Shown one piece after another: positions 1 through 9,390 of a DNA stretch of 64,000 bases. Positions within the stretch are counted from its first letter, which is position 1, and every line of letters begins with the position of its first letter. Source of the DNA: Marinobacter salicampi (GTDB lineage Bacteria; Pseudomonadota; Gammaproteobacteria; Pseudomonadales; Oleiphilaceae); assembly GCF_011074795.1 (NCBI RefSeq), contig NZ_JAAMPF010000018.1:620001-684000 (forward strand), read 5' to 3'. A program made the translations under genes and the position numbers. A model generated the notes under the pieces. That model made no database searches. It saw only the letters and a program-made list of their open reading frames with translations, and was not told the DNA's origin.

Positions 1-1
1 T

Positions 2-463
2 CAGCAGAGCCTTATTGATTCCGGGGCCCAGTCTCTGCTCGAAATGAAGCGAACCGAGAAGGACACGCCGCTGCTCTCGCCAGGTATTGTGGACGTTACC
101 GGCGTTGAAGTGCTTGATGAGGAATTCTTCGGGCCGCTGCTCAGCGTCTACCGCTACAAGAATTTTGATGAGGCGCTGGAGTTGGCCAACGATACCCGCT
201 ACGGGCTGTCGGCCGGTATCCTGACCGACGACCGGGCTCTGTACGAGCGCCTGACCCAGGAAGTGCGGGCCGGCATCGTCAACTGGAACCGGCCCCTGAC
301 CGGCGCCAGCAGTGCCCAGCCCTTCGGCGGTGTAGGGGATAGCGGCAACCATCGGCCCAGTGCCTATTACGCTGCAGATTACTGTGCCTGGCCCATGGCG
401 TCCCTGGAAGCGGATCGCAGTGAAATGCCTGAAACCCTGTCGCCGGGCCTGTCGTTCGACTGA
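2..463 (+). CDS. astD: N-succinylglutamate 5-semialdehyde dehydrogenase, C-terminal part
   Basis: Fourth enzyme of the arginine succinyltransferase (AST) pathway; it oxidises N-succinylglutamate semialdehyde to N-succinylglutamate with NAD(P)+. The frame is open from the first bases of the window, so only about the last 153 residues are present and the catalytic Cys lies off the left edge. Visible landmarks are the aldehyde dehydrogenase segment EEFFGPLL and the C-terminal NWNRPLTG and [16 protein letters not shown] stretches, which are close to AstD. An internal ATG at 44 is not the real start. The stop is 25 bp before astB, on the same strand, so the two are probably one operon. Confidence 0.93.
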   Translation, partial: QQSLIDSGAQSLLEMKRTEKDTPLLSPGIVDVTGVEVLDEEFFGPLLSVYRYKNFDEALELANDTRYGLSAGILTDDRALYERLTQEVRAGIVNWNRPLTGASSAQPFGGVGDSGNHRPSAYYAADYCAWPMASLEADRSEMPETLSPGLSFD

Positions 464-488
464 TTGAATCTGAACCAAAGGATGCGCC

Positions 489-1835
489 ATGCCTGCAACT
501 GCGATTGAAGCCAACTTTGACGGTCTGGTCGGCCCCACCCACAATTACGCCGGGCTGTCCTGGGGTAATGTGGCCTCCAAAACCAATATCCGTGCGGTGT
601 CTAACCCACGGGAGGCGGCGCTACAGGGACTGGCGAAAATGAAGCGGCTGGCGGACCGGGGCTACGTGCAGGGTATATTGCCACCCCATGAACGGCCCCA
701 TGTTCAGACCCTGAAGGCTCTCGGTTTCAGGGGAACCGATGCCGAGGTTCTGGCCACCGCCGCCAGGGACAACCCGGTGATGCTGGCGGCGGTGTCGTCC
801 GCTTCGTCCATGTGGACCGCCAACGCGGCCACGGTTTCCCCCAGCGCAGACACCCATGATCATCGGGTGCACTTTACCCCGGCCAACCTGAGCGCCAAGT
901 TCCACCGCTCCATTGAGCACCGGGTGACCGGGCGCTCCCTGAAGTCGATATTTGCCGACGACGCCTACTTCGCTCACCACCCGGCCCTGCCGTCGCTGTC
1001 CCAGTTCGGCGACGAGGGGGCTGCCAATCACACCCGCCTGTGCGCCAGCTATGGCGAGCCGGGTGTTGAACTTTTTGTTTATGGTCAGGCCGCGTTCGAC
1101 GAAAGTGCCCCGGCACCCCAGCGCTTTCCGGCCCGCCAGACGCTGGAGGCGTCCCGGGCCATTGCCCGGTTGCATGGTCTGACCGACCGGCGTGCAGTCT
1201 TTGCCCAGCAGAACCCGGCCGCTATTGATGCCGGAGTCTTCCACAATGATGTCATTGCCGTGGGCAACGGCCATGCCCTGTTCTACCACGAGCTGGCGTT
1301 TCTCGAAGAGGAACGGACCCTGGCCGATATCAGGGCGCGGCTGGAACGGACTGAGCTTGCAGCCATTAGGGTGGATGAGGCAGAAGTGCCCTTGCAGGAT
1401 GCCATTGCATCCTATCTGTTCAATAGCCAGTTACTGAACCTGCCGGGCGGCGGCATGATGCTGGCGGTGCCCGGCGAATGCCGCGAAATCGGTACGGTAA
1501 GCGCTTACCTTGACCGTCTGGTTGCCAGCGGTGGGCCTATCCAGGCGGTAGAGGTGTTCGATGTGAAGCAGTCCATGCGCAACGGTGGCGGGCCCGCCTG
1601 CCTCAGGCTCAGGGTAGTCCTGACCGAGGCCGAACTGAACGCCATGCATCGGGGCGTGATTCTTACCGATGAGCTCTATGAGCGCCTGACCACCTGGGTG
1701 GAAGGACATTACCGCAGCGAGTTAAGTCAGGCTGACCTGGCCGACCCCATGCTGCTTGACGAGAGCCGTCATGCCCTTGACGAGCTCAGCGGTATCCTTG
1801 GGCTGGGGTCGATCTACGATTTTCAGATGGAGTAG
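489..1835 (+). CDS. astB: N-succinylarginine dihydrolase
   Basis: Second AST-pathway enzyme: hydrolyses N2-succinylarginine to N2-succinylornithine, CO2 and two ammonia. The 448-residue length is usual for the family. The N-terminus ([18 protein letters not shown]) is diagnostic. By family comparison the likely Glu-His-Cys catalytic set is E176 (in GDEGAANH), H252 (VFHNDV) and C371 (GGGPACLR). ATG start at 489 follows a purine-rich AAGGA element. It follows astD by 25 bp. The pathway's astE is about 5 kb away on the other strand, beyond an RND efflux pair. Strong call. Confidence 0.97.
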   Translation: MPATAIEANFDGLVGPTHNYAGLSWGNVASKTNIRAVSNPREAALQGLAKMKRLADRGYVQGILPPHERPHVQTLKALGFRGTDAEVLATAARDNPVMLAAVSSASSMWTANAATVSPSADTHDHRVHFTPANLSAKFHRSIEHRVTGRSLKSIFADDAYFAHHPALPSLSQFGDEGAANHTRLCASYGEPGVELFVYGQAAFDESAPAPQRFPARQTLEASRAIARLHGLTDRRAVFAQQNPAAIDAGVFHNDVIAVGNGHALFYHELAFLEEERTLADIRARLERTELAAIRVDEAEVPLQDAIASYLFNSQLLNLPGGGMMLAVPGECREIGTVSAYLDRLVASGGPIQAVEVFDVKQSMRNGGGPACLRLRVVLTEAELNAMHRGVILTDELYERLTTWVEGHYRSELSQADLADPMLLDESRHALDELSGILGLGSIYDFQME

Positions 1836-1886
1836 GATCTCGCAGTCGGTCTGGGCCTGCGCCTCGGGGCACAGCAGGTTCGGGCC

Positions 1887-2528
1887 TCAGGCAGAGACAG
1901 AGGACCCCAGCATCATGATGGTGTGTTCGATCAGCTGCTCCCGGGGGTAGTTTGCCAGGGGACCTTCCTCGTTCATTTCCTGCTGGCACAACATAATGAC
2001 GCCGTGCAATGCGCCTCGCAGGTAAAGCGCAGTGTTCAGTGGCTCAACGATTCGGTGACGGTTCAGGGAGCCGTCCTGCAGCCCGGTCTCTATTGCGCTC
2101 ACCATCAACGCCATGGTGGCGGACTCACAACAGGACATCTGCTCGGCCTGGGCTTCGTCGGCGTCCTGCATGGCGGTCGCGGCCTGGGTAAGGGCGGTAA
2201 AATAATCGGGCTCGTCCAGGTAGAAGCGGTAGTAGGCCTTTCCAATGGCCGCGATCTGGGCCAGGCCGGTATCGGCGCTATCACGCGCTTCGCTGAACCG
2301 CCGCCGCAGGCTTTCCCCCGCCCTTAGCATGATCCCTCTCTGGATCGCCGCTTTATCCTTGAAATAGACATACAGCAGAGCGCGGCTGAGGTTCGCCTGG
2401 CGGGCGAGATCGTCCATGGACGTGCGCTCGTAGCCCTTGCTGGAAAATACCTCTTCCGCCGCATCCAGAATGGCCTCATGGCGGGCCAGCTTTTCCTGCT
2501 CCCGCCTGGATTTCAGATCGTTGCTCAT
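1887..2528 (-). CDS. TetR-family transcriptional regulator of the adjacent RND pump
   Basis: About 213 residues with a TetR N-terminal helix-turn-helix at roughly residues 18-64 (HEAILDAAEEVFSSKGYERT, then LARQANLSRALLYVYFKDK) and an all-helical ligand domain. I place the start at the ATG at 2528 (MSNDLKSRRE), preceded by an AAGAG element; a longer open frame to 2588 would read through the operators. It is divergent from the membrane-fusion and RND genes, with twin palindromic operators between them, so it most likely represses the pump and itself. The inducer is unknown. Confidence 0.9.
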   Translation of the reverse strand: MSNDLKSRREQEKLARHEAILDAAEEVFSSKGYERTSMDDLARQANLSRALLYVYFKDKAAIQRGIMLRAGESLRRRFSEARDSADTGLAQIAAIGKAYYRFYLDEPDYFTALTQAATAMQDADEAQAEQMSCCESATMALMVSAIETGLQDGSLNRHRIVEPLNTALYLRGALHGVIMLCQQEMNEEGPLANYPREQLIEHTIMMLGSSVSA

Positions 2529-2600
2529 GCCGCTCTTATGCCCGGTGAATTGGAGATTTCTGCCCACTCTTACGGATAAGGAAACCATAGGAAGTTATCG

Positions 2601-2633
2601 TTGACAAACTGTCAAAGAATGACATTATGTCTT
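2601..2633. promoter_or_regulatory. Twin palindromic operators in the tetR/RND intergenic region
   Basis: Two inverted repeats of the same form lie in tandem: TTGACA-AAC-TGTCAA at 2601-2615 and ATGACA-TTA-TGTCTT at 2619-2633. Both share TGACA-N3-TGTC and their centres are 18 bp apart. A candidate -35 (TTGACA, 2601-2606) and -10 (CATTAT, 2623-2628) for the pump genes fall inside them, so bound repressor would block the promoter. Inference: binding sites for the adjacent TetR regulator. Confidence 0.7.
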
Positions 2634-2692
2634 AACCGTTATGAAAAATCGACTTAAATAACATTTACCGGTACCCGTCCCAGGAGCGCGTC

Positions 2693-3796
2693 ATGAGCAT
2701 CCGCCTAAATCCCATCGGTAGAACGGCCCTGGTGCCGGCCCTAGCCGTTATTCTGGTACTGTCAGGGTGCCGGGCAGGCGATCCGGTACCCGAAGCCGGG
2801 GCCGACAAAGCGGCGGTAACGGTGCGGGCGGCCCAGGTAGCACAGGGCGAATCACTGGCCCAGCCGCTGAGGTTTGCGGGTATTGTTCAGGCGCGGCAAA
2901 GGGCGACACTGACATTTCAGGTCAGCGGCAACCTCAGGGAGCGCTCCGTGGAGCTGGGGGAGCGGGTCAAGCGGGGCGATGTCCTGGCGCGTCTTTATAA
3001 TCCGGCCTTGGAGCCGGCCCGCGCCTCCGCCAGGGCACGGCTGCAGGAACTCTCGACACAGTACGACCAGGCCGAGCGGGAGTGGGCCCGGGCAAGCCAG
3101 CTCCGAGAGCGGGGCGTAGTTTCGGAGCAGGCTCTGGAACAGATCACGGCGCGACGGGACGGCTTGGTCGCCAGTCTGGCAACAGCAGAGGCTGCAGTAG
3201 CAGAAGCATCTTCCATGCTGGCGGAAAGTGTACTCAAGGCCCCGTTTGACGGCCGGGTCGCGGCTTTGTTGGTGGAACAGGACGAGTTCGTGGCAGCGGG
3301 CCAGCCGGTCATAAAGCTGTCCGCTCCCGAAGGTCGGGAGGTGGAAGTCCGGGTGCCGGCTTATTTGCTCGACCGGGTTGCGGTGGGTCAGACGGTTCCC
3401 GTCTGGTCGGTGCAGGACAGACTGCAGGAGCTGGTGCCGGGGCAGGTTACCGAGGTTGCCCAGGCGGGTGGCGAGCGGGGCCAGCTGCATCCTGTGCTGG
3501 TGGCGCTGCCAGAAGAGGCCCTGAACCTGAAGGTCGGCGAGCCCGTTGAAGTGGGCGTCACGCCCCGTCTGCAGGGCGAACTCAGCATTCCGGTGCTGGC
3601 GGTCATGCGGTCAGCGGCGGGGAACAGTGTGTTCCGTATCGAGGACGACAGGGTTAAACGGGTGCCGGTGTCCATCCATAGCATAACCGGTGAACGGGTG
3701 GTCGTGTCGTCCCGCTCCCTGGGCGCGGGCGACCAGGTGGTCTATGCCGGCCTGACCCGGCTGACCGACGGCGACCGGGTGGAGATACTGCAATGA
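2693..3796 (+). CDS. RND efflux periplasmic adaptor (membrane fusion protein), lipoprotein
   Basis: Periplasmic adaptor that couples an inner-membrane RND pump to an outer-membrane channel. 367 residues. The N-terminus is a lipoprotein signal ending LVLSGC, with C26 as the lipid-anchored residue. The half-motifs of a split biotinyl-lipoyl domain flank a coiled-coil hairpin rich in Glu, Arg and Ala (about residues 100-170), followed by beta-barrel segments (LKAPFDGRVAALLVEQ and later). The gene overlaps the RND transporter start by 4 bp (ATGA), so the two are translationally coupled. No outer-membrane factor gene is next to it. Confidence 0.93.
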   Translation: MSIRLNPIGRTALVPALAVILVLSGCRAGDPVPEAGADKAAVTVRAAQVAQGESLAQPLRFAGIVQARQRATLTFQVSGNLRERSVELGERVKRGDVLARLYNPALEPARASARARLQELSTQYDQAEREWARASQLRERGVVSEQALEQITARRDGLVASLATAEAAVAEASSMLAESVLKAPFDGRVAALLVEQDEFVAAGQPVIKLSAPEGREVEVRVPAYLLDRVAVGQTVPVWSVQDRLQELVPGQVTEVAQAGGERGQLHPVLVALPEEALNLKVGEPVEVGVTPRLQGELSIPVLAVMRSAAGNSVFRIEDDRVKRVPVSIHSITGERVVVSSRSLGAGDQVVYAGLTRLTDGDRVEILQ

Positions 3797-6700
3797 TGCA
3801 CCACCTGCTGGGCTGCCGGCGTCTGCTGGGCATGGTGGTGGTGATGCTCTGCCTGCTGGGTCTGGCCGCCTATAACACCATGCCCCGCCAGGAAGATCCT
3901 TCCTTCCCCCAGCGCGCAGGTCTGGTCTCGGTCAATTATCCCGGTGCCAGTGCCGATGCGGTTGAACGCCTGGTGCTCAGACCCCTGGCGGATGAGTTGC
4001 TGCAAGTGGAGGAAGTGGAAACAGCCTCAGGCACAGCACGCACTGGTGTGGCTCTGATGCGCATCAATCTCAACGACGATATCTACGATACCGATGCCGC
4101 CTGGGAGAGGGTGCGCCAGGCCATGGACAGGGCACGGCTGGAGTACCCGTCCGATGTGGGTCAGATGGTACTGGACGACCGGCTGATCGACATTCCTGCC
4201 ATCGTGCTGGCGGTGGCAGGCTCGGCCTCGATGGTCGAGCTGACGGCTGCGGCTGAGCGGGTTAAGTCGGAACTGTCGGACCTGCCCGGGGTTTCCCGGG
4301 TGGAACTGGAAGGGGACGTCACCGAGCAGATCACCCTGGCCCTGGATGATGCCGCGCTCTTCCGGCTTGGTATTTCGCCCACAACCGTTCTCAACACGCT
4401 CTCCAGCCGGAACCAGACCAGTGCCGGTGGCTTTGTGGTATCTGACGGCCGGCGGTTGTCGATTTTGCCCAACAGTGAATTCGCCAGTCTGGATGCCATT
4501 CGCGCCACGCCCATTGCCTTGCCCGATGGCAGCCAGGTACCGCTGGCGGCAGCAGCGGAGGTCTGGCGCGGGCCGGCCGAGCCCCTCGAGCCGGAAACCT
4601 GGTATGACAGCGAACGGGTCGTGCTGGTGTCCATTGTGATGGCAGAGAACCAGACCGACGCCATCCGCTTTGGCGAACGCATCCGGGAACGGGTGGCGAG
4701 CCTGCAGCAGGAGCTTGAACCCTACACCATCAAGGAAATGTTCTTCCAGCCGGACCAGGTCTCGGACCGCCTCGAAAACCTGGCCTGGAGTCTACTCGCC
4801 AGTGTGGTCATCATTATCGCGGTCGTGTTTCTGGGCATGGGGTTGCGCATGGGGCTGCTGGTGGCGTCCATTCTGCCCATGGTGACCATGATCAGCATTG
4901 GTCTATACGACCTTGGCGGTGGCGTGCTGCATCAGATCGCCATCATCGGCATGGTCATTTCCCTCGGTATCCTGATCGATAATGCCATCGTGGTGGTGGA
5001 AAATATCCAGACCCAGCTTGATGGCGGCGTTGCCCGTTATGAAGCCCTGAGGTCCGCGGTAAGGGAACTTGCCGGACCGCTCGGAGCCTCCACCGGCACC
5101 ACCCTGGCAGCCTTTGCGCCGTTGCTCCTGTCAAAAGGCGGCACCGCTGATTTCACCCGGGGCATTCCGGTGATGATCATGCTCACCCTGTCCATAAGCT
5201 ACCTTCTGGCCATCTCGGTGGTGCCCCTGCTGGCGGCCCGTTTCCTGAAGCCCCGCCAGAACCCCGGGTCGGACCGGATGGCAGGACTGGCCCGGGCCCT
5301 GGGCCGACTGGTCTCACGGGCACCGAAGACCCTGGTGTTGGTAAGCCTGCTAATGGTGGCCGGCAGTCTGGCACTGACGCCCTTCCTGCAGCTCCAGTTT
5401 TTCCCCAATGCTGACCGGCCCCAGGTGATCGTCGAAATCTACATGCCCGAAGGCACTGACCAGAGCCGTACCGCGGAAGTGGCCAGCGCCCTCGAACGCG
5501 CCTTGCGTACCCAGCCTCAGACGGAAACAGTCCACCGCTTTGTGGGCTTCACCGGGCCCAGCTTTTACTACAACCTGTTGCGCTACCCACAGGCGCCGAA
5601 CCGGGGCCGGCTGGTAGTGGCTACGCCCACCCTGGAAGACACCGGGCCATTGATCGAGTGGGTACGGGCCTACGTGGCCAGTGAATTACCGGAGCTGGAA
5701 GTATCTGTCGCCGTGCTGGGGCAGGGGCCACCGCGGGCCGCCCCGGTCGAGGTGCGGCTCGCCCACGTTGATGATGCCACTCGGGCCGAAGCCGCTGAAC
5801 ATGTTTACCGCCTGATGCGCCAGAGCCCGGGTGCGGTTGATGTACGGCATGACGTGGATCTGGGTGTGCCAAGCGTGGCCGTGAACGTGGACGACGGCGT
5901 TGCCGCCCGCTACGGTGTCGACCGGGTTGATGTGGCCCGCAGTCTGTATGGCCAGAGCTTTGGCGTGGTGGCCGAGCAGTATCGCCAGGAAGCAGACCCC
6001 ATTCCCCTGGTATTGCGGTCGAGGGAGGGTACCGGCCTGCCCCTGGCGCGACTGATGTCGATCAATATCTACAATGCCCGGGGCGAGGCGGTGCCTCTGT
6101 CTGCCCTGGTCACCACGGAGACCTCGTGGCAATCGGCCGCCCGCTACCTGCGCAACGGCGGCCGGGTCAACACGGTCAGTGCCAATCTGGCTGCCGGCTT
6201 CAGCTTCTCTGATGTGCTAGGGGACTTGGAAGCCGGTCTGGCAGAAAACCCCCTTCCCAAGGGCAGCCGACTTGAATACGGCGGCGATGCGGAAGGGTCC
6301 AGTGATGCCAACAACGCCATTCTCACGACGGCCCCCATAGGCATTCTGTTGTTGCTGTTCTTCTTGCTGCTTCAATTCAACTCGTTCCGGCGGGTAGGCA
6401 TTATCCTGCTGACCGTGCCTCTGGCGACCGTCGGTATCTTTCCGGGACTGGTGCTTTCGGGCTCTCCCTTCGGATTCCAGTCCCTGCTCGGGGTTATCGC
6501 CCTGGTGGGGATTGTGGTAAACAACGCAATCGTGCTGCTGGATGTGATGGACCGGCAGCTGGCCCGGGGTGAAGCGGTTATCGATGCTGTACGTATTGCC
6601 GTGGAGCAACGGACCCGGCCGATACTCCTGACCACAGCCACTACCGTGGCAGGGCTGTTACCCCTGGCGTTTTCCAGTTCAACCCTGTGGCCACCGATGG

Positions 6701-6828
6701 CCTGGGCTATTATCTCTGGCCTACTGGCCTCCACGGTTTTGACGCTGCTGGTGGTGCCTTCCCTGTGCCGGCTGGTGATCCGGGCACCGGAGCCGGCAGC
6801 CCTTCAGCCGGAAACAGCGCAGACCTAA
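3793..6828 (+). CDS. RND (AcrB-type) multidrug efflux transporter
   Basis: Inner-membrane proton-driven efflux pump of 1011 residues, close to the usual AcrB-family size. It shows two-fold pseudo-repeats of membrane helices and large periplasmic loops (PRQEDPSFPQRAGLVSVNYPGAS near the N-terminus). The helix-4 motif is LIDNAIVVVEN (D396, N397) and the helix-10 motif VVNNAIVLLD (N910, N911); AcrB itself has Asp-Asp and a Lys there. The variant resembles the TriC-like branch, but I cannot place it firmly. The stop overlaps the convergent astE stop (shared CTAA). Substrates unknown. Confidence 0.95.
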   Translation: MMHHLLGCRRLLGMVVVMLCLLGLAAYNTMPRQEDPSFPQRAGLVSVNYPGASADAVERLVLRPLADELLQVEEVETASGTARTGVALMRINLNDDIYDTDAAWERVRQAMDRARLEYPSDVGQMVLDDRLIDIPAIVLAVAGSASMVELTAAAERVKSELSDLPGVSRVELEGDVTEQITLALDDAALFRLGISPTTVLNTLSSRNQTSAGGFVVSDGRRLSILPNSEFASLDAIRATPIALPDGSQVPLAAAAEVWRGPAEPLEPETWYDSERVVLVSIVMAENQTDAIRFGERIRERVASLQQELEPYTIKEMFFQPDQVSDRLENLAWSLLASVVIIIAVVFLGMGLRMGLLVASILPMVTMISIGLYDLGGGVLHQIAIIGMVISLGILIDNAIVVVENIQTQLDGGVARYEALRSAVRELAGPLGASTGTTLAAFAPLLLSKGGTADFTRGIPVMIMLTLSISYLLAISVVPLLAARFLKPRQNPGSDRMAGLARALGRLVSRAPKTLVLVSLLMVAGSLALTPFLQLQFFPNADRPQVIVEIYMPEGTDQSRTAEVASALERALRTQPQTETVHRFVGFTGPSFYYNLLRYPQAPNRGRLVVATPTLEDTGPLIEWVRAYVASELPELEVSVAVLGQGPPRAAPVEVRLAHVDDATRAEAAEHVYRLMRQSPGAVDVRHDVDLGVPSVAVNVDDGVAARYGVDRVDVARSLYGQSFGVVAEQYRQEADPIPLVLRSREGTGLPLARLMSINIYNARGEAVPLSALVTTETSWQSAARYLRNGGRVNTVSANLAAGFSFSDVLGDLEAGLAENPLPKGSRLEYGGDAEGSSDANNAILTTAPIGILLLLFFLLLQFNSFRRVGIILLTVPLATVGIFPGLVLSGSPFGFQSLLGVIALVGIVVNNAIVLLDVMDRQLARGEAVIDAVRIAVEQRTRPILLTTATTVAGLLPLAFSSSTLWPPMAWAIISGLLASTVLTLLVVPSLCRLVIRAPEPAALQPETAQT

Positions 6829-7847
6829 GGGGATTTGCGGCGGACCAGCAACCCGACCCGATGGCCTTCCGGCACGTCGCGGTTGGGGAAGATAATGGCT
6901 TCGGGCTCCGGGCCGACCTTGTAGCAGTGGTCCTGATCTTCCCATATCACCTCGCCCGGCTCGTACTTGGTGAAGTTCGCCACGTCATCGGGCACATGGA
7001 ACCGGAAGCCCGGTCCGGTATTGAGAATCTCTTCCACCACCTCAAAGAGGACCACATCGTCGGCGTTAGCCTGAAGCCCAAGGGGCTGGCCCGACATCAC
7101 CTTGCGCAAAGCTTCCTCTATGCCGCGGAACCGACTCAGGTCGTTCTCCCCGAAGGGCTTCACCTGGCCCAGTTCGATGGTCATGCTTTCGGCGCCCAGC
7201 GTCTGTGCCGAAAAGGCTGAGAAGGTGGTGCCGCTGGTATGCTGCAGCAGCAGGGTGTGGACCTTCGCCGCTGACAGGAATCGCAGCTGGTCCTGGGGCA
7301 GCTTGCGGTTTGGAATGAAGGGGTAGAGGGCAAATTTCTCCCGTTTAGACGGCCTTATGGCGGTATGCAGGTCGTAGTGAACCAGGCCATGCTGTTCCTG
7401 GGCAAACAGTTCGCAGATCTGTTCCAGTACTGCAGCTCGCTCGGCCTCTGCACTACCAGCGTAAGGAGCCTTCTTGTGTGCTCCGTTGAAAAGGCGATTC
7501 AGGTTGTGTTCCACAAAGCGCTTGCCTGCCACCATGGCGGGCCCGTTACCCAGTATCAGCAGGGTTTCGGTGGCCAGGTGCCAGCGCTCTTCAAGCAATT
7601 CCGTTACCAGCCGGTTAAGCACTTCGATGGGCGCCGTTTCGTTGCCGTGGACCCCGGCTGACACGATAAGGCCTTTTTCCTGATTCTGTTCTGCCGGCGT
7701 CAGCCAGAGGATGCCGGGCCCCAGTAGCTGCACCCGGGCACCGTCGGGGAGGATGGTGTGCCGGCCCATGGGGCCGTGTTCCGGTTGAGCCAGGGTAAAA
7801 CTGAGCCAGTCAGGGTAATGTTCGAACAGAAGTTGGCCGGCGGTCAT
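6825..7847 (-). CDS. astE: Succinylglutamate desuccinylase
   Basis: Last AST-pathway enzyme: zinc-dependent hydrolysis of N-succinylglutamate to glutamate and succinate. 340 residues, M14-type fold. Zinc ligands visible are H67 and E70 (AGVHGNETAP) and H161 (HYDLHTAIRP); a Glu in MTIELGQVKP is the likely catalytic base. It is the last gene of the aotP-J-Q-M transporter operon (42 bp after aotM), so uptake and the final catabolic step are probably cotranscribed. It converges on the RND gene with a 4-bp overlap. Confidence 0.95.
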   Translation of the reverse strand: MTAGQLLFEHYPDWLSFTLAQPEHGPMGRHTILPDGARVQLLGPGILWLTPAEQNQEKGLIVSAGVHGNETAPIEVLNRLVTELLEERWHLATETLLILGNGPAMVAGKRFVEHNLNRLFNGAHKKAPYAGSAEAERAAVLEQICELFAQEQHGLVHYDLHTAIRPSKREKFALYPFIPNRKLPQDQLRFLSAAKVHTLLLQHTSGTTFSAFSAQTLGAESMTIELGQVKPFGENDLSRFRGIEEALRKVMSGQPLGLQANADDVVLFEVVEEILNTGPGFRFHVPDDVANFTKYEPGEVIWEDQDHCYKVGPEPEAIIFPNRDVPEGHRVGLLVRRKSP

Positions 7848-7889
7848 ACGCGCCTCCAGTAATATTCAGGGAAATGGCTTGGGAAGGCA

Positions 7890-8612
7890 CTATCCGTTGG
7901 CCGGCTTGAGATGCCGCAACAGGCGCTGTTCCAGTTTACGGAATACGAACACTAGAGTGAACGTCAGCGCCATGTAGATCAGCGCCACCGCTATAAAGGC
8001 TTCGAAAGGCGCATAGAAGCGGGAGTAGATATCCCGCGCTGCGCCGGTGAGGTCCACAATCGTGACGACACTGGCGATGGCACTGGAATGAAGCATGAAG
8101 ATCACTTCATTGGAGTAGGCCTGCACTGCCCGGCGGGCAGCGCTTGGCAACACGATTCTGCGCAGTCGCATGAACCAGGACATGCCGTAGGCCTTGGCAG
8201 CCTCGATTTCACCGGCCGGGGTTGCCGCCAGCGCACCGCGGATGATTTCGGTGGTGTAGGCGGCGGTGTTAAGGGTGAAAGCCAGCAGGGCAGGGTAGAA
8301 GGGTTCCTTAAAGATTTCCCACCAGAAGGTTTCCTGGATGCCCTCGATCTGGGCCACGCCGTAGTAGATCACATAAAGCTGGATAAGCAGCGGAGTGCCC
8401 CGGAAGAGATAGGTGTAGATCCAGACAGGACCGGAAATGAAGGGATTGCGGGACGTGCGCAGAACGGCCAGTGGCACCGCCACGATCAGACCGAGCAGCA
8501 GCGAAAGAAACACCAGCTGTACCGTGGTGACCATGCCGTCCCAATAATGGAGCATGGTGGTGGCGGTAAAAATATCGTTCTGGTTCAGCCATTGGACGAT
8601 GAAGTCAGGCAT
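7890..8612 (-). CDS. aotM: Arginine/ornithine ABC transporter permease, HisM/AotM type
   Basis: Inner-membrane permease of a polar amino-acid ABC importer, 240 residues, with several hydrophobic helices and the cytoplasmic EAA loop (EIEAAKAYGMSWFMRLRRIV) that docks on the ATPase. The N-terminal half (YLFRGTPLLIQLYVIYYG) matches HisM/AotM. It begins 3 bp after the aotQ stop and precedes astE. Substrate specificity (arginine/ornithine rather than histidine or lysine) is inferred from the linked ast gene. Confidence 0.88.
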   Translation of the reverse strand: MPDFIVQWLNQNDIFTATTMLHYWDGMVTTVQLVFLSLLLGLIVAVPLAVLRTSRNPFISGPVWIYTYLFRGTPLLIQLYVIYYGVAQIEGIQETFWWEIFKEPFYPALLAFTLNTAAYTTEIIRGALAATPAGEIEAAKAYGMSWFMRLRRIVLPSAARRAVQAYSNEVIFMLHSSAIASVVTIVDLTGAARDIYSRFYAPFEAFIAVALIYMALTFTLVFVFRKLEQRLLRHLKPANG

Positions 8613-8615
8613 GCA

Positions 8616-9320
8616 TCAGTCTCCCTTAACCACGCCGGCATTGGCACGTTTGTCGAGCCACTTGATGAACAGCTCCGAGCCTGCGGTCAGCGCCAGGTAG
8701 ACCAACGCCACGGGAATGAAAAACAGAAACGGCGAGCGCTCCGCCTTGGCTGCCTGTTCCGCCACCCGCACCATATCGGTGAGACCGATAATGGACACCA
8801 GTGCGGTTGTTTTCAGCAGGACCTGCCAGTTGTTGCCTATGCCGGGCAGTGCATGGCGCATCATCTGGGGGATCATCACCCGGCGGAAGGTATGCCAGCG
8901 GGTGAAGCCGTAAGCCCGCGCCGCCTCGATCTGCCCTGAGTCAACCGCAAGGAAGGCGCCGCGGAAGGTTTCGGTCATGTAGGCGCCGAAAATGAGACCG
9001 ATGGTCAGAACGCCGGCAATGAATGGATTGAACTGGAAGAACCAGTCGACGCCGAAGCGTTCGTAAATAAGGTCGGAAAGATTGTTCACTGCCAGCTGGC
9101 CGCCATAATAGAACAGCAACATCATGACCAGATCCGGCACACCCCGGATCAGGGTGGTGTAGGTGGTCGCCGTCATGCGCAGGAAGCGGTTATGGGACAG
9201 CTTTGAAGTCGCGCCAAGCAGCCCCAGGGCCAATGCAAGGGCAAGGGACAGAAAAGCCAATTCGATGGTGACAACCGCGCCCTCCATCAGGGCAGGGCCA
9301 TAACCTTTCAGATCCAGCAT
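8616..9320 (-). CDS. aotQ: Arginine/ornithine ABC transporter permease, HisQ/AotQ type
   Basis: Second permease of the same importer, about 234 residues, with the EAA loop IEAARAYGFTRWHTFRRVMI and the family segment TLIRGVPDLVMMLLFYYGGQ. I use the ATG at 9320 (MLDLKGYGP); a TTG four codons upstream (9332) is possible but has no clear ribosome site. It is separated from the binding-protein gene by a strong hairpin at 9338-9366, an arrangement that usually gives more binding protein than permease. Confidence 0.88.
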   Translation of the reverse strand: MLDLKGYGPALMEGAVVTIELAFLSLALALALGLLGATSKLSHNRFLRMTATTYTTLIRGVPDLVMMLLFYYGGQLAVNNLSDLIYERFGVDWFFQFNPFIAGVLTIGLIFGAYMTETFRGAFLAVDSGQIEAARAYGFTRWHTFRRVMIPQMMRHALPGIGNNWQVLLKTTALVSIIGLTDMVRVAEQAAKAERSPFLFFIPVALVYLALTAGSELFIKWLDKRANAGVVKGD

Positions 9321-9337
9321 GAGGCTTACCAAAGTGC

Positions 9338-9366
9338 CGGGAGGGGCGCTTGCGCGACCCCTCCCG
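9338..9366 (-). promoter_or_regulatory. Intercistronic hairpin between aotJ and aotQ
   Basis: Nine-base perfect stem CGGGAGGGG/CCCCTCCCG, extended inside by CGC/GCG around a TTGC loop with one bulged A. There is no T-run, so it is more likely to stabilise the upstream aotJ message or slow polymerase than to terminate fully. Similar hairpins lie between hisJ and hisQ in enterics. Confidence 0.7.
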
Positions 9367-9390
9367 AGAGGTTTACATCAGAAGCGTGCT

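Noticed and set aside
2529-2588. N-terminal extension of the TetR protein to 2588
   Set aside because: ATG at 2528 has a ribosome site and gives a normal TetR N-terminus; the extension approaches the operators.
8088-8939. 283-residue open frame opposite aotM/aotQ
   Set aside because: Spans two real permease genes on the other strand.
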